DNA of 45,951 nt from CAZDWZ01 sp964509425 (GCA_964509425.1 CAZDWZ010000025.1:1-45951); one strand, 5' to 3'. Counted from the first letter of the stretch, positions 1-7,394 are shown. Translations and numbers: made by a program. The notes: generated from the letters alone by a model not told the origin.

Positions 1-228
1 CTCCAGTGCCCAAATCAGAGAGAGATATGCGACTCCAGCACATATTACGCCCTTCCGCGCGATGAGGAAAAAGCCCCGATCCGAATTGGACAACACGCCC
101 CGCACCGCAGATTCAAGTGCGCCCCGAGTAATATTGACTCTATGCTCTTTAAGCTGGGTGAGGAGAAGCTCCGTTATCTCATCGACTTCGCCTTCAGAGG
201 CACGTTGGATTTCAATCGCTGTGGACAT
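1..228 (-). CDS. GNAT-family N-acetyltransferase, partial (runs off the left edge)
   Basis: Reading the minus strand from the ATG at 226-228 gives 76 codons without a stop to the window edge. The protein opens MSTAIEIQRASEGEVDEI, the usual beta1-alpha1 start of a GNAT acetyltransferase ('ir.a...D...i..L'). It continues with a helical stretch and then FFLIARKGVICAGVAYL, which fits the beta2-beta3 pair that precedes the acetyl-CoA-binding loop. The acetyl-CoA loop itself is outside the window, so the substrate cannot be inferred. It is third in a minus-strand row after the methyltransferase and the HAD phosphatase, 110 bases behind the latter. No good Shine-Dalgarno is visible before the ATG. 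The family call rests on pattern only. Confidence 0.6.
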   Translation of the reverse strand, partial: MSTAIEIQRASEGEVDEITELLLTQLKEHRVNITRGALESAVRGVLSNSDRGFFLIARKGVICAGVAYLSLIWALE

Positions 229-338
229 ATCGGAAGCAGAAGGAGGATAACGTCTGGCTCGGTTTGCGGCCAACGAGCATTTCATATCGCCCCAGACCTA
301 CCACGGCAGAAGATCCGATGCAGCCGTTTATGCGATTT

Positions 339-1031
339 TCAAGAGCTTGCGGATTGAGCACCTGGACCTTGAGTTAAAAGTGTGGGCAACTCGGTCATTT
401 TGCTGAATACGACGTGGGCACCGGCAGCGACGAGTCTGTCTGCCGTTGTGGTGTTGGCGAAACCATATACGATCATACCGGCAGCGAGAGCGGCAGCCAC
501 CCCGCTTGGACTGTCTTCAATGACAAGACACGCAGAAGGCTGCACTCTGAAGCGATCGGCGGCAAAAAGAAAGAGGTCCGGAAATGGTTTTCCACGCGGC
601 ACATCCATTGAGCTGAACATCCGCCCCTCGAAGCGTGAAAGCAGAGACGTTATACCCAAGGTCTTGCGCATTTTTCCGTGTGGACCGTTTGACGCAATAC
701 AGTACGGAATCGTGATCTGATCGAGGACACTTTCTATATCTTGCACCGGCTCCAACTCAGCTTCCATCGCAGCGAAGGTAAGTTCCCCGTAACTAGCAAC
801 AAAGTCTTCCGGTAGCGGTGCCCGAAGCAATTCCGTCACTAGCTCCAGTATGCGTGCAAACGTGTGGCCAGAAAAAGTCTGCACTACCTGTTCGACATCA
901 ATGGAAACGCCCAAGTCGTTGAGCATTTCGCAAAGAACGCGCGTTGTAATTGGCTCGCTATCGACTACGACGCCATCGCAGTCAAGGATCAGCAGTTGAA
1001 AAGGTCTTGGGTATTGGTGTGTTGCTTCCAA
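339..1031 (-). CDS. HAD-superfamily hydrolase, beta-phosphoglucomutase-like
   Basis: This 230-residue protein has the full HAD subfamily I layout. Motif I is DCDGVVVDSEP (residues about 17-27; nucleophile and acid/base aspartates), followed by a helical cap. Motif II Ser lies in CIASNGPHGKM (about 112-122), motif III Lys in RGKPFPDLFLFA (about 145-156), and motif IV is VIEDSPSGVAAALAAGM (about 169-185). The length and the KPxPD...EDSxxG signature are those of beta-phosphoglucomutase and small sugar-phosphate phosphatases; the substrate cannot be read from sequence. The only in-frame start before motif I is a TTG at 1031 with a weak ribosome site, because a stop codon lies three codons upstream. 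It begins 9 bases after the methyltransferase stop, so the two are probably co-transcribed and perhaps translationally coupled. Confidence 0.85.
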   Translation of the reverse strand: MEATHQYPRPFQLLILDCDGVVVDSEPITTRVLCEMLNDLGVSIDVEQVVQTFSGHTFARILELVTELLRAPLPEDFVASYGELTFAAMEAELEPVQDIESVLDQITIPYCIASNGPHGKMRKTLGITSLLSRFEGRMFSSMDVPRGKPFPDLFLFAADRFRVQPSACLVIEDSPSGVAAALAAGMIVYGFANTTTADRLVAAGAHVVFSKMTELPTLLTQGPGAQSASS

Positions 1032-1040
1032 GCGCCATTA

Positions 1041-1868
1041 TTACGTCTTCTCATGTTTCGAGTCAATTACGAAAACTGCAATTGGATCAGGACATAGAAA
1101 TCGGCCGTCTTTCTCCAACGTCATCTGCTCAATCTCACGAACGACGTCTTGCAGAACGTTATGACGAACTGCCGATAGCTCTGCCAAAAGAATAAAGCTT
1201 AGAAGTTTACAACCATCATCGGAATTACTCTTCAATATTGCGGTAACATCGAGCGTCGATGGAATCAATTGTAGCTTGTAGCCCACACCCATTCGATCGA
1301 GCATGGCCTGAACATCGGTATGGGCCATCGCCTGACTTTCTTCGCCGCGCGCCTCAAGCAAAAACTGTCGACGAACATTGAACACACCCTCGAAAGTTTG
1401 AGTTACAATCACAACGGTTCCGTCCGTCAAGCGCAAAGCGCGAGATATCGCTTCCTCCTTGTCTTCAATATACATCAAGCTATGAATGAAGTGAGTGAAG
1501 TGAAAAGTGTTTGATGTTTCAAACCGATCAAACCTGCCGGATTGGAATTCAAACGATATCTCTTCCAAATCGACCGACCGAGCACGTTCACGAAACAAAG
1601 CCAGTGCTTGTTCGTTCGGCTCAACGCAGACGTACTTTCTTATGCTGAAGACCGTTTGAAGAACTCGGATCAACTCCAAATCAAATGCGCCGTTCCCACT
1701 CCCGACACTGAGCACTGAAATTTCTGTCGGAAAGTTACTCGTGCCCACGAATGAACTCCGAAACCAATCGAGAGTTCGCGCACGATTATCGCTGTATTTT
1801 TTGAACACCTCGAAAGTATCGAAGTACTTAGAGCCTGTGAGGCAGAGCGGTGCATCGTCGAACGTCAT
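1041..1868 (-). CDS. Histamine-N-methyltransferase-like SAM-dependent methyltransferase
   Basis: A 275-residue class I methyltransferase. The SAM-binding motif I is ISVLSVGSGNGAFDLEL (about residues 50-66), followed by an acidic motif VCVEPNEQAL. The whole chain is collinear, as I recall it, with vertebrate HNMT: an N-terminal YFDTFEVFKKYSD helix, 'HFTHFIHSLMYIED' matching HNMT 'DFIHMIQMLYYVKD', 'LIPSTLDVTAIL' matching 'LLSTMDISDCF', and a C-terminal 'IAVFVID' matching 'LSFIVIE'. The histamine-contacting Glu28 seems to be Asp here and Asn283 is not obvious, so the substrate may be another amine. I prefer the ATG at 1868 (GAGG three bases ahead) over the TTG at 1877. It follows the replication gene by 64 bases on the same strand and leads the methyltransferase-HAD-GNAT cassette. 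Confidence 0.75.
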   Translation of the reverse strand: MTFDDAPLCLTGSKYFDTFEVFKKYSDNRARTLDWFRSSFVGTSNFPTEISVLSVGSGNGAFDLELIRVLQTVFSIRKYVCVEPNEQALALFRERARSVDLEEISFEFQSGRFDRFETSNTFHFTHFIHSLMYIEDKEEAISRALRLTDGTVVIVTQTFEGVFNVRRQFLLEARGEESQAMAHTDVQAMLDRMGVGYKLQLIPSTLDVTAILKSNSDDGCKLLSFILLAELSAVRHNVLQDVVREIEQMTLEKDGRFLCPDPIAVFVIDSKHEKT

Positions 1869-1932
1869 AAACCTCAAAGAGACACGATGTCTTCACCTGT
1901 ATCTTCGTTTCTGGTCGATATTCGCAGCACTG

Positions 1933-3255
1933 TCAACCCATCCCAAGCGATGCTGAAAGTTCTTGGATTACCTCGCTGACCTTGTTGGGTATCGGTTCCG
2001 AAACGACATCTTTGTTCGCTCCAACTTTTTCCTGGAAATTCCTTATCACCACCCTCGCCCGCTCTTCTTGCTCGTGGGAAATGTGATGCCAGAGCTGACG
2101 CCGAACAATACCCACGAAGACTCGCACCGCATCGCCTTGAACGCGCGTCCCTCTTACGGCCGCAGCGACAAAGTTTCGGAAGCTCGCTTCAGAATCCTGA
2201 AGCCACTGAGCTGAAATGGCCTGGTGGTAAAGCGTTTTCAGCGTGGAAACTCTTCGAAGGTCTTCCGGCTGAATGTTCCTAATGTCTGGCATCCTTGGCC
2301 CTTGCATTTTTTCTGAAGGCCTCTGCCTTTGAGTTCGAGTCGAGGCACGGAAATTCTGAGAAGCGGAGTTTGCTTGCGGCAAATGAGCATCGGAGAAATG
2401 TTCCGTAACGATGGATCGGGCCAAAAACGGAGCCTTCCCTCCCCTCTCCTTTCCACAAAAACCAGATCCGTCGGGCTCCCCGAGTTTCTGGTTTTTAGAG
2501 TCCGAAGGAGTTTCAAGTCTTTTAAGAGGGGGTGCAAATTCGGGGCCTTTTTCGGCCTTAGGGGGTGCAAATTGCTTGAAAACGCGATTCCAGGCGGTGT
2601 TGATTACGAAATATGCCCCGTCGCGATTCAGCTTTCGCTGAAAAGAACTTGTGTCCTTCGTGATCCATCCAAGGCGAATAAGTTCGGCGCGCGCTGAACG
2701 GGCTGCACGCTCTGAGATTTGGCAGAGTTTGCAGATCCAAGAGACTTTCGCGGTTCCGGTGCTCTTGATCCTTCCGTCTTTATCGAGAGAAAGGCCACGG
2801 AGAAGATATGCGATAATGGTCTTTACAAGAGCCGGCTTCGAGCAGGCGGCGAGGAATCTGAGCACTCTTCGAGGTACCGGAATGAGTCGCCGCGCTCCCC
2901 TGCCCCCGAGAAGAGCCTGAAGCTCGGCTTCGTGGGTTGGTGCGTCTGAAACTGTGATCGCAGCTTCGGAAAACGAAAGAAGCTCTGCTCTCTTTAGTTG
3001 TGAGAGTTCCCGTGAGACAGAAACATCCGCTTCGGCCTCGAGGAGTGCGCCGAGCTCTGAAGTGAGAAAGCGGCGCAACGGCGTTTTTCTGAGCTTCGTT
3101 GTGGAACGCTCTGCGGCCTCACGAATCGCGAGAAGCTCGAAACAGCCGAGATACGCCCGGAGCGATCGAAATGATATTGTGCCGGTGTTTAATGCTGCGA
3201 GAGCCGCTATCAGCTGCTCTGCTCTAATGAGTTTGTAGCCATCCTGAAGATACAC
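1933..3255 (-). CDS. Putative plasmid replication initiator-like winged-helix protein
   Basis: I do not recognise a named Rep family. The protein is about 440 residues when started at the GTG at 3255 (a G-rich ribosome site 9-10 bases ahead); a longer TTG-initiated form to 3315 would add an unlikely hydrophobic stretch. A helix-turn-helix or winged-helix segment is visible: 'KVSWICKLCQISERAARSA' then 'ELIRLGWITKD' (about residues 180-220). The middle (about 270-360) is polar and low complexity, and part of it is encoded by a repeat that recurs outside any gene at 9379-9453. The C-terminal ~100 residues are helical. Position argues for replication control: it is divergent from parA, with iterons, an AT-rich tract and a candidate antisense RNA between. 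It could instead be a plasmid regulator. Confidence 0.5.
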   Translation of the reverse strand: MYLQDGYKLIRAEQLIAALAALNTGTISFRSLRAYLGCFELLAIREAAERSTTKLRKTPLRRFLTSELGALLEAEADVSVSRELSQLKRAELLSFSEAAITVSDAPTHEAELQALLGGRGARRLIPVPRRVLRFLAACSKPALVKTIIAYLLRGLSLDKDGRIKSTGTAKVSWICKLCQISERAARSARAELIRLGWITKDTSSFQRKLNRDGAYFVINTAWNRVFKQFAPPKAEKGPEFAPPLKRLETPSDSKNQKLGEPDGSGFCGKERGGKAPFLARSIVTEHFSDAHLPQANSASQNFRASTRTQRQRPSEKMQGPRMPDIRNIQPEDLRRVSTLKTLYHQAISAQWLQDSEASFRNFVAAAVRGTRVQGDAVRVFVGIVRRQLWHHISHEQEERARVVIRNFQEKVGANKDVVSEPIPNKVSEVIQELSASLGMG

Positions 3256-3349
3256 GTCCCCTATTCCCCCCAAAATTGGAGGCAGAAAGTTCAGCAAAAG
3301 ACACAAAAATACCAAGGCGTCGAAAAAACGCCGTTGACGAAATTGGGGC

Positions 3350-3440
3350 TCTCGGATTAGCGTTGAGATCTGTAAGTTCTCAAAGTCTTCGAGGGCCCTG
3401 CCCTACAAATCAGCCAGCTCGCCAAAAGCTGGCTTTTTTG
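3350..3440 (+). ncRNA. Candidate small RNA antisense to the rep leader
   Basis: Three consecutive hairpins can be drawn on the plus strand: TTGAGA (3363-3368) with TCTCAA (3378-3383), AGGGC (3392-3396) with GCCCT (3400-3404), and the terminator stem AGCCAGC with GCTGGCT followed by a run of six T. The segment lies opposite the 5' leader of the minus-strand rep gene, the geometry of counter-transcribed copy-number RNAs in many plasmids. A TTGACG at 3334-3339 could be a -35 box, but no convincing -10 follows, so the 5' end is a guess. No open reading frame explains the terminator. Confidence 0.35.
3412..3440 (+). terminator. Rho-independent terminator, plus strand
   Basis: AGCCAGC (3412-3418) and GCTGGCT (3428-3434) form a perfect 7-bp stem with a 9-base loop, followed directly by a T run. 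The orientation is away from the minus-strand rep gene, so it must end a plus-strand transcript that starts within the preceding ~100 bases or inside rep. Confidence 0.75.
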
Positions 3441-3566
3441 TGCCTATGATTTAGTTTTCCTGCCTAGTTTCCCCCTTTTGAACCCAGTTTATTTAATCTA
3501 ATTAAACCATATCTACCGGACGTTACCGCGCAAGGTGAAAAATACGCTGGTCTCTATACTCGTTAG

Positions 3567-3655
3567 GCCGTTAACGGCAGGTATCGTTAACGGCGTGCCT
3601 GTGTTCTTGGAAGGACGGAAGAAGCCGATAACGGCTTGTCTCGTTAACGGCATGC
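3567..3655. repeat. Two 32-base direct repeats built of palindromic iterons
   Basis: Copies at 3567-3598 and 3624-3655 match at 27 of 32 positions and lie 57 bases apart. Each starts with GCCGTTAACGGC or GCCGATAACGGC, has four spacer bases, then WCGTTAACGGC and RTGC. The two palindromic units inside each copy are exactly 16 bases apart. Confidence 0.85.
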
Positions 3656-3689
3656 AATGAAAACGTGAAAAAATAGACAGTTACGAAAT

Positions 3690-3721
3690 GCCGAGAATGA
3701 GATAAGCCGAGAATGAGAGAA
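3690..3721. repeat. Tandem 16-base repeat, two copies
   Basis: Units at 3690-3705 and 3706-3721 share 15 of 16 bases and start GCCGAGAATGAGA. A related GCCGAGGACGG follows at 3730 and GTCGTTATCGTC at about 3747. The 16-base period equals the spacing inside the neighbouring iteron pairs. Confidence 0.8.
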
Positions 3722-3950
3722 CGGAATAAGCCGAGGACGGAAGATGTCGTTATCGTCTTGTAGGCAGAATAAGATTTTTTCGCGCTTTTGCTCTTTGATT
3801 GGTTCCCGGCACGCTTAAGGTACGCTGACGATTATTCTGTCCCGCCGTTATCGGCATAAGACGTGAACCCAGTGATTTTTCATCTTGCCGATATGCCGTT
3901 AACGCGTTATCGGAATAACGATAGTCGGTCTAATACCAGGAGTCCTGCAG

Positions 3951-4868
3951 ATGGCGAAAATCGCGAAGCGAAAAGTGGCTGCCGAGAGGAGAGAGCGAAA
4001 GGGCAGAGTCATTGCCGTTGGAAATCAAAAGGGTGGGGTAGGGAAGACCACCAACACAGTTCACATCGCTCGAGCACTCGCTGAACGAGGTCGGAAGGTA
4101 CTAATCATCGATCTTGATATGAACCACGGTGCGACTCGGCATTTTGGAGTTGAGCCGGAAGCGTTTCTCGGATCGTTTGAAATGCTCGTCGGTGCAGAGC
4201 CCGCAGAAAATTTGGTACTGACGCATGATGAGAAGGAAGAGGGGGTAAGTCTTCCTGAAAATCTCGATCTGATTCCGGCCGCAAGAAAACTTGAAGGCAT
4301 CGATCAGGCGGTCATGACTCGAAGTAAATTCATGACCCCTCAGGATGTTCTGAGAGTACCGATAGAGTCTCTCCGCAGCAGTTACGATTATATTTTTCTT
4401 GATACTGCTCCAAACGCGACACTACCGACTCTCGCGGCATACATGAACGCAGACTACTTCATTCTCTCTGCGATGCCCGATCCGTTTGCGATTGCCGGAC
4501 TTAACGACGCGGTGCGCGATATCATTGACGCTCGGAAGAGAGGGAACACGAAACTTGTTCTTCTGGGCGTTGTGATTTCCGCTGTTGATAAGAGAACGAG
4601 TCTTGCGAACTCCCTTTCTGATTTTGTCGAAAAGTCGTTCAAGGGAGGAGAGGACGCGGAATCCGTAAAATTTAAGACTTCAATCGGGCGGTCAACCGTT
4701 ATCCCTCAAACTCAGAAGGTCGGAAAAACGCTTTTTGAAACCCATTCCACTCACAAGATAACCGACGAATATCGAAGCCTCGCCGAGGAGATAGAGGACC
4801 GCCTGACAAAAATTGAGGTCACGGCGTCGCGTAAAGGCGGAGAGAGGAGGGGAGTTGTAAATGGCTAA
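3951..4868 (+). CDS. parA: ParA-family partition ATPase
   Basis: A 305-residue P-loop ATPase of the ParA/MinD type that would drive plasmid segregation. The deviant Walker A is QKGGVGKTTNTVHIA (about residues 25-39) with the signature lysine. Walker A' is VLIIDLDMNHGATRHFG (about 51-67), and Walker B is in YIFLDTAPNA (about 148-157). A basic N-terminus (about 20 residues) precedes the P-loop, too short for a helix-turn-helix, so this resembles type Ib or short type Ia ParA. The ATG at 3951 follows an AGGAG about 10 bases ahead. Palindromic GCCGTTAACG/CGTTATCGG units end less than 40 bases upstream, so autoregulation by ParA or its partner is likely. Its last 8 bases overlap the next gene. Confidence 0.93.
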   Translation: MAKIAKRKVAAERRERKGRVIAVGNQKGGVGKTTNTVHIARALAERGRKVLIIDLDMNHGATRHFGVEPEAFLGSFEMLVGAEPAENLVLTHDEKEEGVSLPENLDLIPAARKLEGIDQAVMTRSKFMTPQDVLRVPIESLRSSYDYIFLDTAPNATLPTLAAYMNADYFILSAMPDPFAIAGLNDAVRDIIDARKRGNTKLVLLGVVISAVDKRTSLANSLSDFVEKSFKGGEDAESVKFKTSIGRSTVIPQTQKVGKTLFETHSTHKITDEYRSLAEEIEDRLTKIEVTASRKGGERRGVVNG

Positions 4869-5409
4869 AAGATCGGCTCCCGATGAACAACCATACAGAC
4901 CCCTTCTCGATGCCGGGCTAATGAGCGCGGTCCTTGGGCAATCGGCATCCGAGATGCCCGCTGCGCCCGCTCCTCCTCATACGTCTTCGAACAAAGTTGT
5001 GGAGATGTCGAGGGCAGAACCTTCTCGAAGAGTTGAGCACACACGGCCTGAGCTTGATGTAATCTCAGGATTGTCTGAGGGGGAGAGACCGCGGCAAGCA
5101 GCGCAATTGCTCGTAGAAAAATTCGATCAAGAAAAGAGAATTCTTTTCACTCGCGCGGAAACACAAGCGATCGATAGATTGGTGACGTCTCTCGCCGTGC
5201 GGTTAAACTCTCAAGTCAAAGTCAGCCACGTGATGCGCGCGCTTGTTGGACTGCTGCTAAATGCCGAGGCAGAGGTCGATAGAAGGGCAGGGGAGGGTGG
5301 TCCGCTGGTCCGCCCGCCGAATGGCGATGCTCAGGCTCTTCAGCGGTTTGAGAAAGATATAGCGAAGATAATTGGAGCGGCTATCAGGGATGCGGGGCCG
5401 GTGAGGTAG
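4861..5409 (+). CDS. Small ParA-linked protein, probable partition DNA-binding partner
   Basis: 182 residues, starting inside the end of parA (ATGGCTAA overlap), so translation is coupled. The first ~75 residues are proline- and serine-rich and probably disordered. Residues about 95-140 (ILFTRAETQAIDRLVTSLA and following 'VSHVMRALVGLLL') have the beta-strand plus two-helix rhythm of ribbon-helix-helix proteins such as ParG/CopG or of the C-terminal part of plasmid partition proteins. In most plasmids the gene behind parA encodes the centromere-binding protein, and no canonical ParB is present here. No database family is recognised, and the role is inferred from position and fold pattern. Confidence 0.55.
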   Translation: MAKRSAPDEQPYRPLLDAGLMSAVLGQSASEMPAAPAPPHTSSNKVVEMSRAEPSRRVEHTRPELDVISGLSEGERPRQAAQLLVEKFDQEKRILFTRAETQAIDRLVTSLAVRLNSQVKVSHVMRALVGLLLNAEAEVDRRAGEGGPLVRPPNGDAQALQRFEKDIAKIIGAAIRDAGPVR

Positions 5410-5421
5410 GGAAATTCGAAG

Positions 5422-6756
5422 ATGGCCGAAGGAGCTGAGTACGAAGACAGCGAAAATAAGACTTCTTTCAGCGAGTGGCGGGATGCGACCATTTCGTTAG
5501 CGGCGTTTGCTACGGCCCGTGGAGGGACGGTGCATTTCGGTGTTGGTGCGGACGGCAAGCGTATCGGCATTCAGCTTGGAAAGAATACTCTCGAGAATTT
5601 TGCCAACGACGTTAAACGTCACACCGATCCTCCGGTGTTCCCTTCGATTCAAATTGAAGGGGCGGAGGCATCGGCAGTTGTTCATGTCTCGGTGGAGGAG
5701 AGCCCGATTAAGCCAGTCTGGGCTTTTGGGAAGCCGTACAAGCGAGTAGGACGGACCAATCAGTCTCTCACGCGAGAGGAGACGCAAAGGCTCGTGGAGG
5801 TAACCACAGGGCGCACTTGGGATGCACTGCCCTGTGCGGGATTGCGCGAAGAGCATTTAAGCCGTCCGGCCATTGAAGGTTTTCTAAAACGCTCGTCGCA
5901 AGATATTTCGACTCCTACTGAAACAGTGATTGAGAACCTACGGCTCCGCTTATCTGATGGTTCGCTCTGTAATGCAGCTGCTCTCCTGTTCGCAGAAAAT
6001 CTCGAGCGACACATCATTGGGGCATACGTAAAGTGCGGTCGTTTCAGAGGGGATTCGCCTGTAGATTTTCTGGATGAGCTTGCTGCTGAGGGCAACCTTT
6101 TTGAACAGTTGGATCAGGCGTTAGCGTTTGTCGCAAGGAATACTCGACAGGCGATAAAGATAACTGGTCAACCCCAGCGGGAGATTGTTCCAGAGTACCC
6201 GGATGCTGCCATCCGGGAGGCCATTACAAACGCGATCTGCCACCGCGATTATGCTGCGGGTGGACATGTTCAGATAAGAATTTTTGAAAGCGGACTGGAG
6301 GTCTGGAATCCAGGGCGACTCCCACAGGATCTTTCAGTTGAGGCGCTCTACGCTTCGCATCACTCACACCCCCGCAATCGAATCGTTGCCGCCGCATTTT
6401 ATCGGGCAAGGCTCATTGAACATTGGGGGACGGGGACTCTTCGAATCATAAAGGCATGTGAAGAGCGCAGCATGGCAAAGCCAGAATTTCGCGCTGTTGA
6501 AGGCGGCTTTGCTGTAAATTTTTCTTCTAAGGCTGTTGACAAATCGGAGATTACGCAACTTACGGCGCGGCAACGCAAAACTTTGGACTATGCGCGAAAT
6601 CGGGGCGGGATTACATCAGCTGAGTATCAGAAGCTGTTTGACGTAAAGGAGCGCCAAGCCCAAAAAGATCTGACTGCGATGGTAACCGCAAACCTCCTTT
6701 TTGTTGAAGGCCGCGGTCCTTCAACCCGTTACGTGGTTCGGGATAGTGCGGGATAG
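5422..6756 (+). CDS. AlbA_2 (Schlafen-like) and HATPase-type putative regulator
   Basis: 444 residues. The N-terminal ~110 residues carry the AlbA_2 / divergent AAA signature: ATISLAAFATARGGTVHFGV, 'GIQLG' and 'KPYKRVGRTNQSLT' with the invariant RxGxxN. The middle (about 260-340) matches the RecG-like C-terminal ATP-binding region: EAITNAICHRDY, 'EVWNPGRLP' and 'WGTGTLRI'. The C-terminus (about 385-440) is a winged helix with 'RNRGGITSAEYQKLF' and 'AQKDLTAM'. Such proteins are annotated as ATP-binding transcriptional regulators and are common on mobile elements; the biochemical role is not established. It follows the parA operon by 12 bases on the same strand. The stop codon lies inside a 10-base tandem repeat. 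Confidence 0.85.
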   Translation: MAEGAEYEDSENKTSFSEWRDATISLAAFATARGGTVHFGVGADGKRIGIQLGKNTLENFANDVKRHTDPPVFPSIQIEGAEASAVVHVSVEESPIKPVWAFGKPYKRVGRTNQSLTREETQRLVEVTTGRTWDALPCAGLREEHLSRPAIEGFLKRSSQDISTPTETVIENLRLRLSDGSLCNAAALLFAENLERHIIGAYVKCGRFRGDSPVDFLDELAAEGNLFEQLDQALAFVARNTRQAIKITGQPQREIVPEYPDAAIREAITNAICHRDYAAGGHVQIRIFESGLEVWNPGRLPQDLSVEALYASHHSHPRNRIVAAAFYRARLIEHWGTGTLRIIKACEERSMAKPEFRAVEGGFAVNFSSKAVDKSEITQLTARQRKTLDYARNRGGITSAEYQKLFDVKERQAQKDLTAMVTANLLFVEGRGPSTRYVVRDSAG

Positions 6757-6769
6757 TGCGGGATAGTGC
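6740..6769. repeat. 10-base tandem repeat across a stop codon
   Basis: Three perfect copies of GGGATAGTGC (6740-6769), followed by a partial GGGAT. The stop codon of the upstream AlbA_2 gene is the TAG in the second copy. Because 10 is not a multiple of 3, gain or loss of a unit would move the frame and change where translation stops. Confidence 0.95.
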
Positions 6770-6830
6770 GGGATCGGAGGCGAGGGCGCGGGACTGCCTG
6801 CGGAAGGCCGTATAAGCCTAGTCGGGAGCC

Positions 6831-6868
6831 GAATGAGCGTAGAAATAGCGATGTTTATACGCTCATTC
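6831..6868. other. Perfect 11-bp hairpin between convergent genes
   Basis: GAATGAGCGTA (6831-6841) is the exact reverse complement of TACGCTCATTC (6858-6868), with a 16-base loop. It lies between the AlbA_2 gene and the convergent small gene at 6893. Neither strand has a T run after it, so it is not a textbook terminator. It may stabilise mRNA ends or be a protein site. Confidence 0.6.
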
Positions 6869-6892
6869 GCTAACAAACAGTTCGTGATTGGT

Positions 6893-7099
6893 TTACTTCT
6901 TTTTCGTGCCGTAAGGCGATTGGTTGGTAGGATGCAACGAAACACCCTGCTTCGCCGCTTGATTATAAATGGAATCCGGGGTGCGTTGCATTTTGAGGCC
7001 AATGACTCGCGTTGGGGTGTTGCCTTTAGCGAGCTGCTCAAGCTGCTTTTCCTGTTGAGGGGTCCAGGGCTTTCCGTGATTAGGGGGTTTCTTGGCCAT
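6893..7099 (-). CDS. Small SANT/Myb-like helix-turn-helix protein, unknown function
   Basis: A 68-residue protein starting MAKKPPNHGKPWTPQQEKQL. The pattern W-T-x2-Q-x2-Q-L, 'VIGLKMQRTPDSIYNQA' and a basic tail 'PTNQSPYGTKKK' is that of a widespread family of short proteobacterial proteins resembling a Myb/SANT or GcrA-like DNA-binding fold: an alpha1 tryptophan followed by a small helix-turn-helix. I choose the ATG at 7099 because AAGGG lies about 10 bases ahead; a longer in-frame reading from 7165 has no ribosome site. No function is known to me. A DNA-binding or chromatin-like role is inference. Confidence 0.7.
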   Translation of the reverse strand: MAKKPPNHGKPWTPQQEKQLEQLAKGNTPTRVIGLKMQRTPDSIYNQAAKQGVSLHPTNQSPYGTKKK

Positions 7100-7121
7100 T
7101 TCTATGTTCCCTTCAATAGAT

Positions 7122-7343
7122 CTAGTTCCAGATTCCTTTTGAATCGACCAGGAATTCCTTAGCACATTTCGGCGACCATTCGGAGTCTATTATAAGGCGC
7201 GTGAAGTTCTTTCGGTTCTTCTTAAAAAAAGCTTGCTTACTGCCGCGGGCACACGGGCACCAGTTCGACTGGGGGTCCCTTTTGATGCTGTCGAGGGGTG
7301 GTATCCGATGCTGGACCCACCGTTTTGATGACACGCGGCGCAT
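7122..7343 (-). CDS. Possible small hypothetical protein
   Basis: An open frame of 73 residues just upstream of the SANT-like gene and just past the ardC terminator on the same strand. The C-terminal half (NRKNFTRLIIDSEWSPKCA) reads like real protein and three cysteines (WCPCARG, PKCAKEF) might bind a metal, but there is no family match and no clear ribosome site. The 295 bases between ardC and the SANT-like gene would otherwise be empty. Confidence 0.35.
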   Translation of the reverse strand: MRRVSSKRWVQHRIPPLDSIKRDPQSNWCPCARGSKQAFFKKNRKNFTRLIIDSEWSPKCAKEFLVDSKGIWN

Positions 7344-7348
7344 GCCGC

Positions 7349-7382
7349 GAAAAAATGGGGCAGGGGAGTTCGGAAACTCCCC
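7349..7382 (-). terminator. Terminator downstream of ardC
   Basis: On the minus strand a stem GGGGAGTT/AACTCCCC (7363-7382, loop TCCG) is followed after TGCCCCA by six T (plus-strand A run at 7350-7355). It lies 13 bases after the ardC stop codon and fits an intrinsic terminator, although the T run starts 8 bases from the stem. Confidence 0.6.
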
Positions 7383-7394
7383 CTTGGACTATTC

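Larger units (their letters stand above)
3441..3950. other. Probable plasmid origin and partition-operator region
   Basis: This is the longest gene-free stretch of the plasmid core, between divergent rep and parA. From left to right it holds an AT-rich segment (about 3487-3510, with GTTTATTT...AATTAAAC partial symmetry) that could serve as an unwinding element; two 32-base direct repeats each made of two GCCGWTAACGGC-like units; a pair of 16-base GCCGAGAATGAGA repeats; and further units at 3844-3855 (GCCGTTATCGGC) and 3895-3913 directly before parA. The units are palindromic, so each can bind a dimer. The left cluster looks like replication iterons and the right ones like the parA operator. 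Function is inferred from position and repetition only. Confidence 0.6.

Noticed and set aside
3341..3404. tRNA-like folding of the segment before the terminator
   Set aside because: There is a central hairpin resembling an anticodon arm, but no GTTCRANYC T-arm and no proper acceptor stem or CCA end.
3567..3730. Short regularly spaced repeats that could suggest a CRISPR array
   Set aside because: Units are 12-16 bases, palindromic and without unique ~30-base spacers, and no cas gene is present. They fit origin iterons.
6781..6890. attC-like integron recombination site
   Set aside because: A long imperfect palindrome is present, but the RYYYAAC and GTTRRRY core sites do not fit and no integrase is near.
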